Of a stretch of 63,754 nt of DNA, positions 27,196 through 35,908 are shown piece by piece. Numbering within the stretch: the stretch's first letter is position 1; each line of letters starts with the position of its first letter. Source of the DNA: an uncultured Planctomycetota bacterium (GTDB taxonomy: Bacteria > Planctomycetota > Phycisphaerae > SM23-33); contig CAITIS010000005.1 of assembly GCA_903892515.1 (NCBI GenBank), positions 1-63,754 on the forward strand, written 5' to 3'. The notes beneath the pieces are model-generated. The model did no database searches and was not told where the DNA came from. It was given only the letters and a program-made list of their open reading frames with translations. Both the position numbers and the translations under genes were made by a program.

Positions 27196-28350
27196 CTATT
27201 TCCTGTGTTTTTCCATCAACTCGACGAAGCGGTCGAACAGGTACCGCGCGTCGTGCGGTCCGGGGCTGGCCTCGGGGTGATACTGCACCGAAAAGATCGG
27301 CAGCCGCTTGTGCTGCAAGCCTTCGAGCGTCTGATCGTTCAGGTTCATGTGCGTGACTTCGATCTCATCGCTCGGCAGCGTGTTGACGTCCACGCAGAAG
27401 CCGTGGTTCTGCACCGTTATCGCCACTTGGCCGGTCCGCAAGTCCTTGACCGGCTGGTTGGCCCCGTGGTGGCCGAACTTCAACTTGTAGGTCTTGCCGC
27501 CCAGCGCCAGGCCAAGAATCTGCTGGCCCAGGCAGATGCCGAAGATGGGCAGCGGCCTCTTTCGCGGCGGGTCCTTAATTAGCTGCTGTACCGTCGAGAT
27601 TACGTTAGTGACCGGCTCGGGGTCGCCCGGGCCGTTGGAGAGCATGATGCCGTCGGGGTCCAATTCGGCCACCTGCTGGGCAGTGGTGGAGGAGGGCACG
27701 ACCATGACCTCGCAACCGCAGGCCTGCAAGCGCCGGAGGATGCCGTACTTCACGCCGCAGTCCATCACCAGCACCCGGCACGAGCCGCTTTGCACCGTCA
27801 CGCCGGCAGGGGGTTCAAGTTTCGTGCCGCCATCGCCTTGCCAGCGGTAGGTGGCGGGGCACGAGACGCTCTGCACCAGGTCCCGTCCGCCCAGGCCGGG
27901 GGATGAGCGAACCTTGGCCAGCAGCGACTCGACGTTGACATCCTGCGTGCTGAGGATGCCCTTAAGCGCGCCCACCGTCCGCAGCCGCTTGGTCAGCTCG
28001 CGCGTGTCCACGCCCTGGATGCCCGGGACGTTCTGCTTCTTAAGGTAGGCGTCGACGTCCATCTCGCTGCGCCAGTTGCTGACGACGCGCGACAACTCGC
28101 GGACGACGAACCCTTCCAGCCAGATTCCTCGGCTCTCGGCGTCGGCGGCATTGATGCCGTAATTGCCGATGAGGGGGTAGGTCATGGCCACGATCTGGCC
28201 GCGGTAGGAGGGGTCGGTAAGCACCTCCTGGTAACCAGTCATGGATGTATTGAAGACGACCTCTCCGCAACGCTCGCCTTGAGCGCCGAAGGCGGTGCCG
28301 CGGAAGATCGTTCCATCTTCCAACGCCAGAATGGCCGGGCGATCCATCAT
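27196..28350 (-). CDS. carA: Carbamoyl-phosphate synthase small subunit
   Basis: 384 residues. N-terminal half [14 protein letters not shown] and [17 protein letters not shown]-terminal class I glutaminase [15 protein letters not shown] and [14 protein letters not shown] 28348-28350 is used: GGAGAG lies 9 bases upstream, whereas a TTG two codons earlier is less likely. First gene of the minus-strand amidotransferase group, behind a good promoter at 28448-28476. Its partner carB is the last gene of the group. Confidence 0.96.
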   Translation of the reverse strand: MMDRPAILALEDGTIFRGTAFGAQGERCGEVVFNTSMTGYQEVLTDPSYRGQIVAMTYPLIGNYGINAADAESRGIWLEGFVVRELSRVVSNWRSEMDVDAYLKKQNVPGIQGVDTRELTKRLRTVGALKGILSTQDVNVESLLAKVRSSPGLGGRDLVQSVSCPATYRWQGDGGTKLEPPAGVTVQSGSCRVLVMDCGVKYGILRRLQACGCEVMVVPSSTTAQQVAELDPDGIMLSNGPGDPEPVTNVISTVQQLIKDPPRKRPLPIFGICLGQQILGLALGGKTYKLKFGHHGANQPVKDLRTGQVAITVQNHGFCVDVNTLPSDEIEVTHMNLNDQTLEGLQHKRLPIFSVQYHPEASPGPHDARYLFDRFVELMEKHRK

Positions 28351-28447
28351 GTACAAAAGCTCTCCGCAGTAGCTACGAACCAGGGGACATCGGGCGGCTA
28401 TCGAGTAGGCCCGCGACAGGCTGCACAGGCGTCCAGATGTCCCGGCT

Positions 28448-28476
28448 AGTGTAGTGACTTGCCCTTGAATTCACAA
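28448..28476 (-). promoter_or_regulatory. Sigma70-type promoter of carA
   Basis: Minus strand: -35 TTGTGA (28471-28476), 17-nt spacer, -10 TACACT (28448-28453), giving a leader of about 90 nt. Confidence 0.6.
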
Positions 28477-28534
28477 CGGGGCGGTGGACAAATCTTTTTA
28501 TAGTCCTTATACGGGGATTGAGCGGAAAAGATGC

Positions 28535-28564
28535 TTGATTTGCCCCCAGCGTCCGACACATAAT
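28535..28564 (+). promoter_or_regulatory. Sigma70-type promoter of the coiled-coil zinc-ribbon gene
   Basis: -35 TTGATT (28535-28540), 18-nt spacer, -10 CATAAT (28559-28564), about 37 nt before the start at 28608; divergent from carA. Confidence 0.6.
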
Positions 28565-28607
28565 GCTGGTTTCTTTCCAAGTGAAGAGCCGTTTCTAGGA
28601 GCGATGC

Positions 28608-29348
28608 ATGGGTAGAATGCTGGACGCATTGGTCAAGCTGCAAAACGTCGAACGTCAGCTTGCCGAAGTTCGCAGCCGGTTGCGGCGGCAGAACGCCGCC
28701 GTCGCGGTCCAGCAGCACAGGGTGGATGAGTGCAAGGCAACTCTCGTGGCGCTCCAGGAACAGGTTCTGATCAAGCAGAAGAACGCTGGCGCTGTCGAGC
28801 TGGAACTCAAAAGCCGCGACGCCGAAGTCGCCAAGTTCCGCACCGCCCTGAACACTGCCAAGACGAACAAGGAATACGCCGCCTTCCTGACCCAGATCAA
28901 CACGATCAAGGCCGACAACGCCAAGGTCGAGGACCAGGTGCTCAAGGCCATGCAGGATGTCGACCTGGTTCGGACGCAAGCCGAGCAGGTCAAGAGTTCC
29001 ATCGCCGAGGCCGAGAAGAAGCTCGCGGATGTCCAGGCGAACTCGGCCGAAGAGGTCAAGCGCCTCGAAAGCATCATGGCCGAATTGACCGGCCGCCGCA
29101 ACGAAGCGGCCAAGGACGTGCCGGCGGACATCCTGTCGATTTTCGACCGCATGGCCTCGGCCCGCGAAGGCGATGCCATGGCCCTGGTCGAAGTGCAGGG
29201 CAAGAAGCCGCCCTTCGAATACGTCTGCGGCGGCTGCTATATGTCGCTCAACGCCGAACATGCCAACGCCCTGCGGACCCGCGACGAACTGCGCTTCTGC
29301 GATTGCTGTGGCCGGATCCTGTATTTGGATTTCAACGCCAAGCCATAA
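28608..29348 (+). CDS. Coiled-coil C4-type zinc-ribbon protein (DUF164/CdsZ-like)
   Basis: 246 residues. Residues about 5-175 form a long antiparallel coiled coil (NVERQLAEVRSRLRRQ, VRTQAEQVKSSIAEAEKK). The C-terminal C4 ribbon is CGGCYMSL and CDCCGRILY. It belongs to the zf-RING_7 family, whose chlamydial member CdsZ supports type III secretion; in other bacteria its role is unclear. TAGGAG precedes the start. Followed by an RNase HI gene, an association seen for this family in several phyla. Confidence 0.85.
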   Translation: MGRMLDALVKLQNVERQLAEVRSRLRRQNAAVAVQQHRVDECKATLVALQEQVLIKQKNAGAVELELKSRDAEVAKFRTALNTAKTNKEYAAFLTQINTIKADNAKVEDQVLKAMQDVDLVRTQAEQVKSSIAEAEKKLADVQANSAEEVKRLESIMAELTGRRNEAAKDVPADILSIFDRMASAREGDAMALVEVQGKKPPFEYVCGGCYMSLNAEHANALRTRDELRFCDCCGRILYLDFNAKP

Positions 29349-29356
29349 CTCGAGAC

Positions 29357-29510
29357 GGAATCGGGAATCCGGAATCGGGAATCCGGCGAAAGAGCCGGAA
29401 ACTGGAATCCGGGTTGGCGGCGAGTGGGCGTCTCTGGCCCGGCGTGCGATCGTGTGGTTAGGGTTTCTGACGTGAACCTCCAGTTCCGGCTTCCGGATTC
29501 CGGCTTTCCG
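29357..29510. repeat. GGAATC heptad repeat tracts
   Basis: GGGAATC/CGGAATC units at 29357-29413 and an opposite-orientation tract (TTCCGGATTCCGG) near 29482-29503, filling the gap before the RNase HI gene. Confidence 0.7.
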
Positions 29511-29518
29511 AGTGAACA

Positions 29519-29935
29519 ATGGACAAGTTGACCATCTACATCGACGGCGGCTCGCGCGGCAACCCCGGCCCGGCCGCTGCCGGCGTCGTTATTCAGGACT
29601 CCACCGGCCAGACCATCTTTGCCGGCGGGTTCTACTTGGGCCGGGCCACAAATAACGTGGCCGAGTACTCCGGGCTGCTCAAGGGCCTGCACCATGCCAA
29701 CGAACTCGGGGCCTCCGACCTCGAAGTCGTCAGCGACTCCGAACTGCTCGTCAAGCAGATGCGCGGCGAGTACCGGGTCAAGAACGAAGGCCTGAAGGCA
29801 CTCTTCGGCCAGGCCCGCGCGCTGCTTACGCCCTTCAAGTCGGTCCGCTTCCGCCATGTCCGGCGCGAACTGAACAAGCAAGCCGACAAGCTGGTCAATC
29901 AGGCGCTGGACGGCTCGCGCGACGTGCGCGAGTAA
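29519..29935 (+). CDS. Ribonuclease HI family protein
   Basis: 138 residues, RNase H fold. YIDGGSRGNPGP contains the first catalytic Asp; NNVAEYSGLL the Glu; VVSDSELLVKQM the second Asp; ELNKQADKLVNQA the last conserved Asp region. It cleaves RNA in RNA-DNA hybrids. It resembles the short RNase HI homologues of Gram-positive bacteria and archaea, lacking the basic protrusion of E. coli RnhA. No clear Shine-Dalgarno. Confidence 0.88.
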   Translation: MDKLTIYIDGGSRGNPGPAAAGVVIQDSTGQTIFAGGFYLGRATNNVAEYSGLLKGLHHANELGASDLEVVSDSELLVKQMRGEYRVKNEGLKALFGQARALLTPFKSVRFRHVRRELNKQADKLVNQALDGSRDVRE

Positions 29936-30018
29936 GACGGCAAAGCTTCGATGATCGTGTGCCGGTTGTAACGTGGCTGCACCTGCTCTTTGGTGAGTCG
30001 AGTCAGGAGAATCCGGTC

Positions 30019-31392
30019 ATGCCGAGCAAGAAGATCGTCTGTTTGGGCGGCGGCAGCGTGTACTTCCACTGGGGCATGGTCGATCTGGTCATGCAGCAGG
30101 ACCTGGCCGGATCGGAAATCGTGCTGTACGACCTCGACGCCCAGAAAGTCCAGCTCGTCGCTGCCATGGCCAAGCGGCTCGCTCGCCAGGCCGGGGCGGG
30201 CATGAAGGTTCGCGCGACTACCCGCATGGACGAAGCCCTCGACGGCGCCGACTTCGCCATCTCCTCCATCGGCGGCAGCGGGGCGGAAGTCACCTCCAAC
30301 GTCTACGCCTCCCGATTCCACGACGCCGATATGAGGATTCCGGCCAAGTACGGCGTTCACCAGGTAATTGGCGACACCGCCGGTCCTGCCGGCATGATGA
30401 TGGGGCTGCGTTCCATCCCGGTCTACCTTCGCCTCTGCCGCGAGATGGAGAAGCGGTGCCCGTCGGTCATCCTGTTCAACCACTCCAACCCGATGGCCGT
30501 TCTCATGCGGGCCATGCACAAGTATTCCTCGATCAACGCCATCGGCATCTGCCACGGCGTGCAGGGCGGCATCGAGATGACTGCCCGCCTGCTGGGCTTG
30601 CCCTCCCACGAACTCGAATGCACCTGGATCGGCACGAATCATTTCTACTGGTTCACGCGGATTCTGCATAATGGCGTCGATGTCTATGACGAACTGCGCC
30701 GGAAGATCCGCCTCCAGCCGCCGGCCCACAGCCAACTGTCGTACAATCTCTCGGAAATATTCGGATATGTCTTCGTATATGCGAGTGATGACCACATCAT
30801 CGAGTTCTTCTCCTACCTGACGCAGTTGCCGGGCGGCCAGAAGGATCTGCCTTACGAACTGGCGAAAGCGGCCCTTGAACATAGCTTCGACGAGGGCAAG
30901 CCCCCGACGACCAAGGCCTCGTCCGGTGAGCGAGCGGCCTTCTTCAAGGAGTATCGCAAGCTCGTCGACGCCGTCGAGCTGCCGCCCAAGCGATTCAAGG
31001 CGCCCAAGCCGCTGTCCGAGGAGGTCGGCGGCATGATGTCGGCCATCGCGACCGGCGGGCGGAAGATCTGCATCGCCAACATCGCCAATCGCGGGTCGAT
31101 CCCGAATCTGCCGCCAGAGGCCGAGGTCGAGGTCGAGGCCGTCACCGATCGCCGCGGCGTGCGCGGGTTGGACATGGGCGATTGCCCACGCGTCTTAAAG
31201 GCCATTCTCGAAAAACGGTTCGTCTGGCAGGAACTGGTCGCCGACGCCGCCACCACCGGCGATAGAAACCTGGCCTTGCAGGCGCTGATGCTGGATGAGA
31301 TGGCGATCTGGCCGGACAAGGCGTCAGCCATGCTGGATGAACTCCTGCTGTCCTCGCGCGAACTGCTGCCGCAGTTCTTCCGCAAGCGATAA
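30019..31392 (+). CDS. Glycoside hydrolase family 4 enzyme
   Basis: 457 residues. Rossmann start KIVCLGGGSVYF for NAD, then DTAGPAGMM and NHSNPMAVL. GICHGVQGG holds the metal-binding Cys and TNHFYW the His. GH4 enzymes use NAD and Mn2+ in an oxidation-elimination mechanism on alpha- or beta-glycosides, often phosphorylated ones or alpha-galacturonides. The substrate cannot be read from the sequence. ATG 30019 is chosen because AGGAGA lies 8 bases before it; an earlier in-frame start would lack one. No PTS or transporter is adjacent. Confidence 0.88.
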   Translation: MPSKKIVCLGGGSVYFHWGMVDLVMQQDLAGSEIVLYDLDAQKVQLVAAMAKRLARQAGAGMKVRATTRMDEALDGADFAISSIGGSGAEVTSNVYASRFHDADMRIPAKYGVHQVIGDTAGPAGMMMGLRSIPVYLRLCREMEKRCPSVILFNHSNPMAVLMRAMHKYSSINAIGICHGVQGGIEMTARLLGLPSHELECTWIGTNHFYWFTRILHNGVDVYDELRRKIRLQPPAHSQLSYNLSEIFGYVFVYASDDHIIEFFSYLTQLPGGQKDLPYELAKAALEHSFDEGKPPTTKASSGERAAFFKEYRKLVDAVELPPKRFKAPKPLSEEVGGMMSAIATGGRKICIANIANRGSIPNLPPEAEVEVEAVTDRRGVRGLDMGDCPRVLKAILEKRFVWQELVADAATTGDRNLALQALMLDEMAIWPDKASAMLDELLLSSRELLPQFFRKR

Positions 31393-31487
31393 GAATCAAT
31401 ACGTGCAGCAGGTAGGGCGGGCATCGCCCGCCGTCTTGGTTGCATCTGCCAGGAAATCGTCGGGCAGTGCCCGACCTACGAGCGCGA

Positions 31488-32092
31488 GCCGGGTGCCGTG
31501 GCCGCGGCGTCCAGCGGCCACGCTCTTGCACATTCATTTTGTCAAAGGGCACAAACCGGCACCGCCGGGTACCATTCGGAACCAAACGGAACGAAACGGA
31601 ACGAAACGGAACCAAACGGAACGAAACGGAACCATTTGGAACCGTTGGGAACGATTCGACACGCAGCCATGTTCACTCATGGCCTTGCCGAGCAGGCACT
31701 TGCGGCGTCGTGTCGGCCGCTCACCCGGAGTTTCGCCACTGAGCGCGACCCGTGCGCACATTCATGCAGAGCCATCCGCAGATTGCGCAGATGAACGCAG
31801 AGAAGTCCGCTCTCCTTTGGTTGTCAAGACCGGGCGCGCGGAGCCAGCCCGGACGATGCTCCACATATGGGCGACTGAACAGGGTATGTGCGCGCGGCCA
31901 GCATCGGTACCTTGCTGGGCAAGCTTTTGCGCTCGTCCAAAGTAACGCGCGTCTTGGCGCACATCGCCGGGAACTGCCCCCGCTGAGTCTCGCATGCTTC
32001 TGCAAGACGACGCGGAAGCATGCAGAACGGTTCCACCGCTGAATCTCGCCACAGGAGCGTGGCCGCTGGACGCCGCGGCCACGGCACCCGGC
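31488..32092. repeat. Perfect 38-bp inverted repeat, arms about 530 bp apart
   Basis: Arm 31488-31525 begins GCCGGGTGCCGTGG and ends GGCCACGCTC. Arm 32055-32092 is its exact reverse complement. No transposase frame lies between them and no obvious target duplication is seen. Confidence 0.8.
31572..31660 (+). repeat. 10-bp tandem repeat, GGAACGAAAC type
   Basis: Eight to nine units with a strict 10-base period and variants GGAACCAAAC, GGAACCATTT and GGAACCGTTG. The period is close to one helical turn. Confidence 0.85.
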
Positions 32093-32168
32093 CACGGCAC
32101 CCGGCAGAAGCATGCAGAACGATTCCACCGTTTCCCGCATCCCGATTCCGGATTCCCGATTCCCGCTT

Positions 32169-34817
32169 CTAGGAATCCCGTGTATCCCCTGCATCCCTGC
32201 TAATTCGTCGTTCCGGCTTATCGGTCTCGCGCGGGACATCCAAGTCGGCGATGGGCACGCTGATTTCGAAGGCGCCGGCCTGGACGTAGGCGGCGTCGCG
32301 GGGTTCGTCGAAGCGGATCAGCGTGGCCCGGCGGTGGAAGCTCACCACGTACACCTGCTGGCCGGGCTTTAGCTTCAGCACTGAGGGCCTGGCGGTCTGG
32401 GCGGCCGGCGATTGTGGCCGGCGATGCGCCACGGGACGATCCTTTTCATCACCGCCCTGGCCGGGATGTCCCTGCCCGTGCGGCTGGCCTGATGCTTGGC
32501 CATGCACCTGGCCTTGGGCCCCGTGCCCGTGGCTGGTTCTTCCGTGTCTCTGGCCGCCCTGGCCTGGCGGGGCGAAGGGGCCGGTCTGCGGGAACAACTC
32601 CTGCAAGCGCAGCTCCATTTCGCCCGCGTCGGTCAGCACCTTGGCCCGGTTCTTGGTGAAGTCCAGTTCCAGCAGCGTGCCGGTCCCCGGCGGCGGCAGG
32701 ATGGGCACGATCTCGCCCACCTTGGCCTGGCCTAGCCGGTTGACCCACTGGTCGTATTGTTCCTGACGCGATTTCTGCTGCGCCTGCGAGCGGCGGTATT
32801 CCTTCTCCAGCCGCTGGGCTTCCTGGCGCAGGCTCTCGGCCTCACGCTGCTGGGTGCGAATCTTCTCGCGCAGGTTGGACATCTCGGCCCGAATGCCTTC
32901 CTGCCCCAGCTGCGGCATCAGGTCCGACAGGCTCACTTCCATCTGCATCTGGCCCAAATCAACCAGGGCGACCTGCTTGTTGAACTCCATCCGCACCAGC
33001 CGGCCGGTGCGGGCCAGGCTGGGCACGTGGACCTCATCGCCCTCCTTCATCTCGCACAGCGAGGCCAGCCAGTTCTCAAAGCTCTGTTGCAGTTTGCCCA
33101 CGTCGACCAGCTTGGATTCGTATTCGCGCGACGCCTCCTCGGCGGCCATGCGAGCGGTGTGGGCCTCGGTGCGAGCCTCTTCGCTGGCGCGCCGGGCGGT
33201 GGTGGTGGCGCGGATGGCCTTGCGGAACGTCGAGCCGCGTTCGTTGAGGTGCCGCCGGGCGTTGGCGATGACGCTGGGCGGCAGCCCGATGGCCGATGCC
33301 ACAGTGATGGCATGGCTTTCGCCCGGCTCGCCGATGCGGAGGTGGTAGGTTGGCCGGAGCGTCTGGGTGTCGAAGTCCACCTTGGCGTTATCGACGCGCT
33401 CGTGATTGAAGGCGTAGGCCTTGAGGATGCCCAGGTGCGTCGTGACCATGGCCAGGCAGCCGATGTGACGGAGTTCGTCCAGCAGGGCCTGGCCAATGGC
33501 GCCGCCCTCGTCGGGGTCGGTGCCGCTGCCCAGTTCGTCCAGCAGCACCAGGCTCGAGCGGTTGGCGTGGCGCAGGATGTGCTTGATCCGCTGGATGTGC
33601 GCCCCGAAGGTCGAGAGCGACTGCTCCAGCGATTGCTCGTCGCCCACGTCCAGGAAGATGTCCTGCGACAGCGGCAGCCGGCTGCCGCGCCCGGCGGGAA
33701 TGTGCAGCCCGGCCTGGGCCATCACGCTTACCAGCCCGACGGTCTTGAGGCTGACCGTCTTGCCGCCCGTGTTCGAGCCGGTGATGATGAGGATGTCGAA
33801 GTCCACGCCCAGCCGGACGTCGATGGGCACCACCGCGTGCCGCTGCTCGATGGGCAGATTCGCCCGCTCCTGCTGGTACGCCTGCTCGATCAGTAGCGGG
33901 TGGCGGACCTGGTGAAGTTGCAGGCTGCCTTGCTCGGTGAGGTCGGGGCAGGTGAACTCGAACCCGAACGCGTACTCCGCCTTGGCCGTCAGCAGGTCCA
34001 GCAGCCCCAGCGTTCGCAAGGCCGATTGCATCTCGGGCAAGCGGCGGTGGATTTGGATGGCCAGTTCGTCCAGCAGGCGGGCGACCTCGCGCCGCTCGTC
34101 ATCGCGCACTGCCACCAGGCGGTTGTTCATTTCCACCGATTGCACCGGCTCGATGAAGAGCGTCGCGCCGGTGGCGCTGGCGCGGTGGATGACGCCGGGC
34201 AATTCGCTGCGCCGCTCAGCCTTGACGGGCAGGACATAGCGGTCCTCGTGCAGCGTGACCACCGCGTTCTGAAGGATCGATGAGATGCCCGGCTGGCGCA
34301 GGTAGCCATAGATCGTGTCGCGGATCTTCTGCTGGAGGGTGTCGATCTCGCTGCGCGTGCGGCGCAGCAGGTCCGAGGCCCAGGAGACGACCTCGCCGCG
34401 TTCATCGACGACGGCCCGGATGGCGTGGAGTTCGCCCTTGAAGTCGGGCAGGCTCTCAGCCAGTTCCTTCACCAGCGGCAGCGTTTCGGCCAGGGCGAAG
34501 CTCCAGTTCCGCAGGTTGGCGGTGGCTTCCAGCGTGGCGGCGATGGCGTTGAAGTCATCGCCGCTGGCGCCGCCGCCGGGCGCGGCCCGTTCGAGTTGCG
34601 GGCGGATGTCGCTGACCCCGCCAAAGGGCGGCGGGCCGGACTCGCGCAAGGCCTGCACCATCTGGCTGGTTTCCTCCAGCCAGCGGCGGGCAATGCCGAG
34701 CTTGCGCGACGGCCCGATGCGCAGCGCGACCTCCTTGCCCAGGTTCGTGCGGCAAAACCGCGCCAGAATGCGGCGGACCTGATCGAACTCCAACTTGTCC
34801 AGCGTGAAAGAGTCCAT
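32169..34817 (-). CDS. mutS2: MutS2-family ATPase lacking the Smr nuclease domain
   Basis: 882 residues from ATG 34815-34817 (MDSFTLDKLEFDQV). Core MutS2 layout: N-terminal and clamp region, ATPase with Walker A GSNTGGKT (347-354), Walker B SLVLLDELGSGTDP (422-434), THLGILK, then a long coiled coil. The standard C-terminal Smr domain is absent. Instead there are three KOW-like repeats: about 590-634 (KEGDEVHVPS), 698-742 (KVGEIVPILPPPGTG) and 815-861 (KPGQQVYVVSFHRR). The last two are separated by a Gly/His/Gln-rich linker (750-790). MutS2 acts on recombination intermediates or on collided ribosomes. Loss of Smr suggests no endonuclease step. A longer frame to 35006 reads repeats and is not used. 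Confidence 0.9.
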   Translation of the reverse strand: MDSFTLDKLEFDQVRRILARFCRTNLGKEVALRIGPSRKLGIARRWLEETSQMVQALRESGPPPFGGVSDIRPQLERAAPGGGASGDDFNAIAATLEATANLRNWSFALAETLPLVKELAESLPDFKGELHAIRAVVDERGEVVSWASDLLRRTRSEIDTLQQKIRDTIYGYLRQPGISSILQNAVVTLHEDRYVLPVKAERRSELPGVIHRASATGATLFIEPVQSVEMNNRLVAVRDDERREVARLLDELAIQIHRRLPEMQSALRTLGLLDLLTAKAEYAFGFEFTCPDLTEQGSLQLHQVRHPLLIEQAYQQERANLPIEQRHAVVPIDVRLGVDFDILIITGSNTGGKTVSLKTVGLVSVMAQAGLHIPAGRGSRLPLSQDIFLDVGDEQSLEQSLSTFGAHIQRIKHILRHANRSSLVLLDELGSGTDPDEGGAIGQALLDELRHIGCLAMVTTHLGILKAYAFNHERVDNAKVDFDTQTLRPTYHLRIGEPGESHAITVASAIGLPPSVIANARRHLNERGSTFRKAIRATTTARRASEEARTEAHTARMAAEEASREYESKLVDVGKLQQSFENWLASLCEMKEGDEVHVPSLARTGRLVRMEFNKQVALVDLGQMQMEVSLSDLMPQLGQEGIRAEMSNLREKIRTQQREAESLRQEAQRLEKEYRRSQAQQKSRQEQYDQWVNRLGQAKVGEIVPILPPPGTGTLLELDFTKNRAKVLTDAGEMELRLQELFPQTGPFAPPGQGGQRHGRTSHGHGAQGQVHGQASGQPHGQGHPGQGGDEKDRPVAHRRPQSPAAQTARPSVLKLKPGQQVYVVSFHRRATLIRFDEPRDAAYVQAGAFEISVPIADLDVPRETDKPERRISRDAGDTRDS

Positions 34818-35272
34818 GTCGGTTCGAAGGCCATTGTAACGATGCTGGTGAAATTGGGATATCAGCGAATCGCCGGGGCGAGGCCGGAGGTCTGAGGCCG
34901 GAGGCCTGAGGCCTGAGCCGCTAGATGCATTTGGCCGGGGTTGGGGGCGGATGGCTCGGGTTGAGCAAGGACAGCGTTGAGAGTCCGTATGGTTGAGGGG
35001 CCGCATCGTCGTTAGCCAGACGGGCGTCTGAAAGTAGCCCCGTCCCGCAGCAGCCGCGAGGGCGGGGAAGGACGGCCCAGGTATTTGAGCCCTTTAGGGC
35101 GACTGAATCTCCCGGCGAAAGAATGCCCATTCGCCGTTGGAGCATGCTATTCAACCGCACCGACCTTCGGCGGGGTTTGAAGCTCTCTGGGTTAGCCATC
35201 TGTGGGCAACCATCCCTTGCCACGCCCCTGGCGGCTCGCTAGACTCACCACCAATATAGAAAGGGGCACGTT
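34818..35272. other. 455-bp intergenic region between divergent mutS2 and lemA
   Basis: Holds a short iterated GGCCGGAGGTCTGAG tract (about 34875-34920), G+C-rich unassigned sequence, and the lemA promoter at its right end. I see no gene or RNA in it. Confidence 0.6.
35217..35245 (+). promoter_or_regulatory. Sigma70-type promoter of lemA
   Basis: -35 TTGCCA (35217-35222), 17-nt spacer, -10 TAGACT (35240-35245), 27 nt before the lemA ATG; Shine-Dalgarno AAAGGGG follows. Confidence 0.65.
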
Positions 35273-35842
35273 ATGTCAGGACTTGCAGTGCTGCTTGTTT
35301 TTGTCGCCCTGGTGGTGCTGGCTGGGCTGATCGTCGTGGGCATTTACAACGCGCTGGTCAGTAAGCGGATCCGCGCCAACGAGGCTTGGAGCCAGATCGA
35401 CGTCCAGCTCAAGCGACGCTACGACCTGATTCCCAACCTTGTCGAGACGGTCAAGGGTTATGCGGCCCATGAGCGGCAGACGCTCGAGGGGGTCATTCAG
35501 GCCCGCAATGCCGCCATTGCCGTGCCGGCGGGCAACATCGCCCAGCAGGCCCAGGCCGAGAACGTGCTGACCGGGGCCTTGCGGCAGATCTTCGCCTTGA
35601 GCGAAGCGTATCCGAACCTAAAGGCCAATGACAATTTCCGGCAGCTTCAGGAAGAACTGGCCAGCACGGAAAACCGCATCGCCTTCGCCCGGCAGTATTA
35701 CAACGACAGCGTGGGCACGTTCAACACGGCCTGCCAGGTTTTCCCCAGCAACATCATGGCCAACATGTTCAACTTCAAGGTCATGGACTTCTTCAAGACC
35801 GAAGAAGCGGCCGAACGCCAAGCCCCGCAAGTGAAGTTCTAA
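35273..35842 (+). CDS. lemA: LemA family membrane protein
   Basis: 189 residues. One N-terminal membrane segment (VLLVFVALVVLAGLIVVGIYNALV), then the LemA helical domain: RIRANEAWSQIDVQLKRRYDLIPNLVETVKGYA, ENVLTGALRQIFALSEAYP, TENRIAFARQYYND and FNTACQVFPSN. Function is poorly known; the family is typically paired with HtpX-like proteases. Here htpX lies two genes downstream. Confidence 0.93.
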   Translation: MSGLAVLLVFVALVVLAGLIVVGIYNALVSKRIRANEAWSQIDVQLKRRYDLIPNLVETVKGYAAHERQTLEGVIQARNAAIAVPAGNIAQQAQAENVLTGALRQIFALSEAYPNLKANDNFRQLQEELASTENRIAFARQYYNDSVGTFNTACQVFPSNIMANMFNFKVMDFFKTEEAAERQAPQVKF

Positions 35843-35908
35843 AGTCGGTTGATCGGTTAACCAACTGATCGGTTGACATGCGGCTTGCCTGTTTACGAAC
35901 GAGTGGTT

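Larger units (their letters stand above)
31393..32168. other. 776-bp repeat-dense intergenic region
   Basis: No credible gene. Contents in order: GTAGGGCGGGCA inverted repeat (31412-31479); left arm of a perfect 38-bp inverted repeat (31488-31525); 10-bp tandem repeat based on GGAACGAAAC (31572-31660); right arm of the 38-bp repeat (32055-32092); a direct repeat GAAGCATGCAGAACG at about 32008 and 32104; and a GGATTCCCG heptad tract (32130-32165). Short open frames here merely translate these repeats. Confidence 0.75.

Noticed and set aside
31572..31660. Coding region or CRISPR-like array in the 10-bp repeats
   Set aside because: Period of 10 is not a multiple of three, no start context, no spacers.
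31488..32092. Insertion sequence bounded by the 38-bp inverted repeat
   Set aside because: No transposase frame or target-site duplication between or beside the arms.
34818..35006. Longer MutS2 N terminus
   Set aside because: The extension is low-complexity and proline/arginine-rich; MutS2 proteins begin near the TLDKLEFDQV helix.
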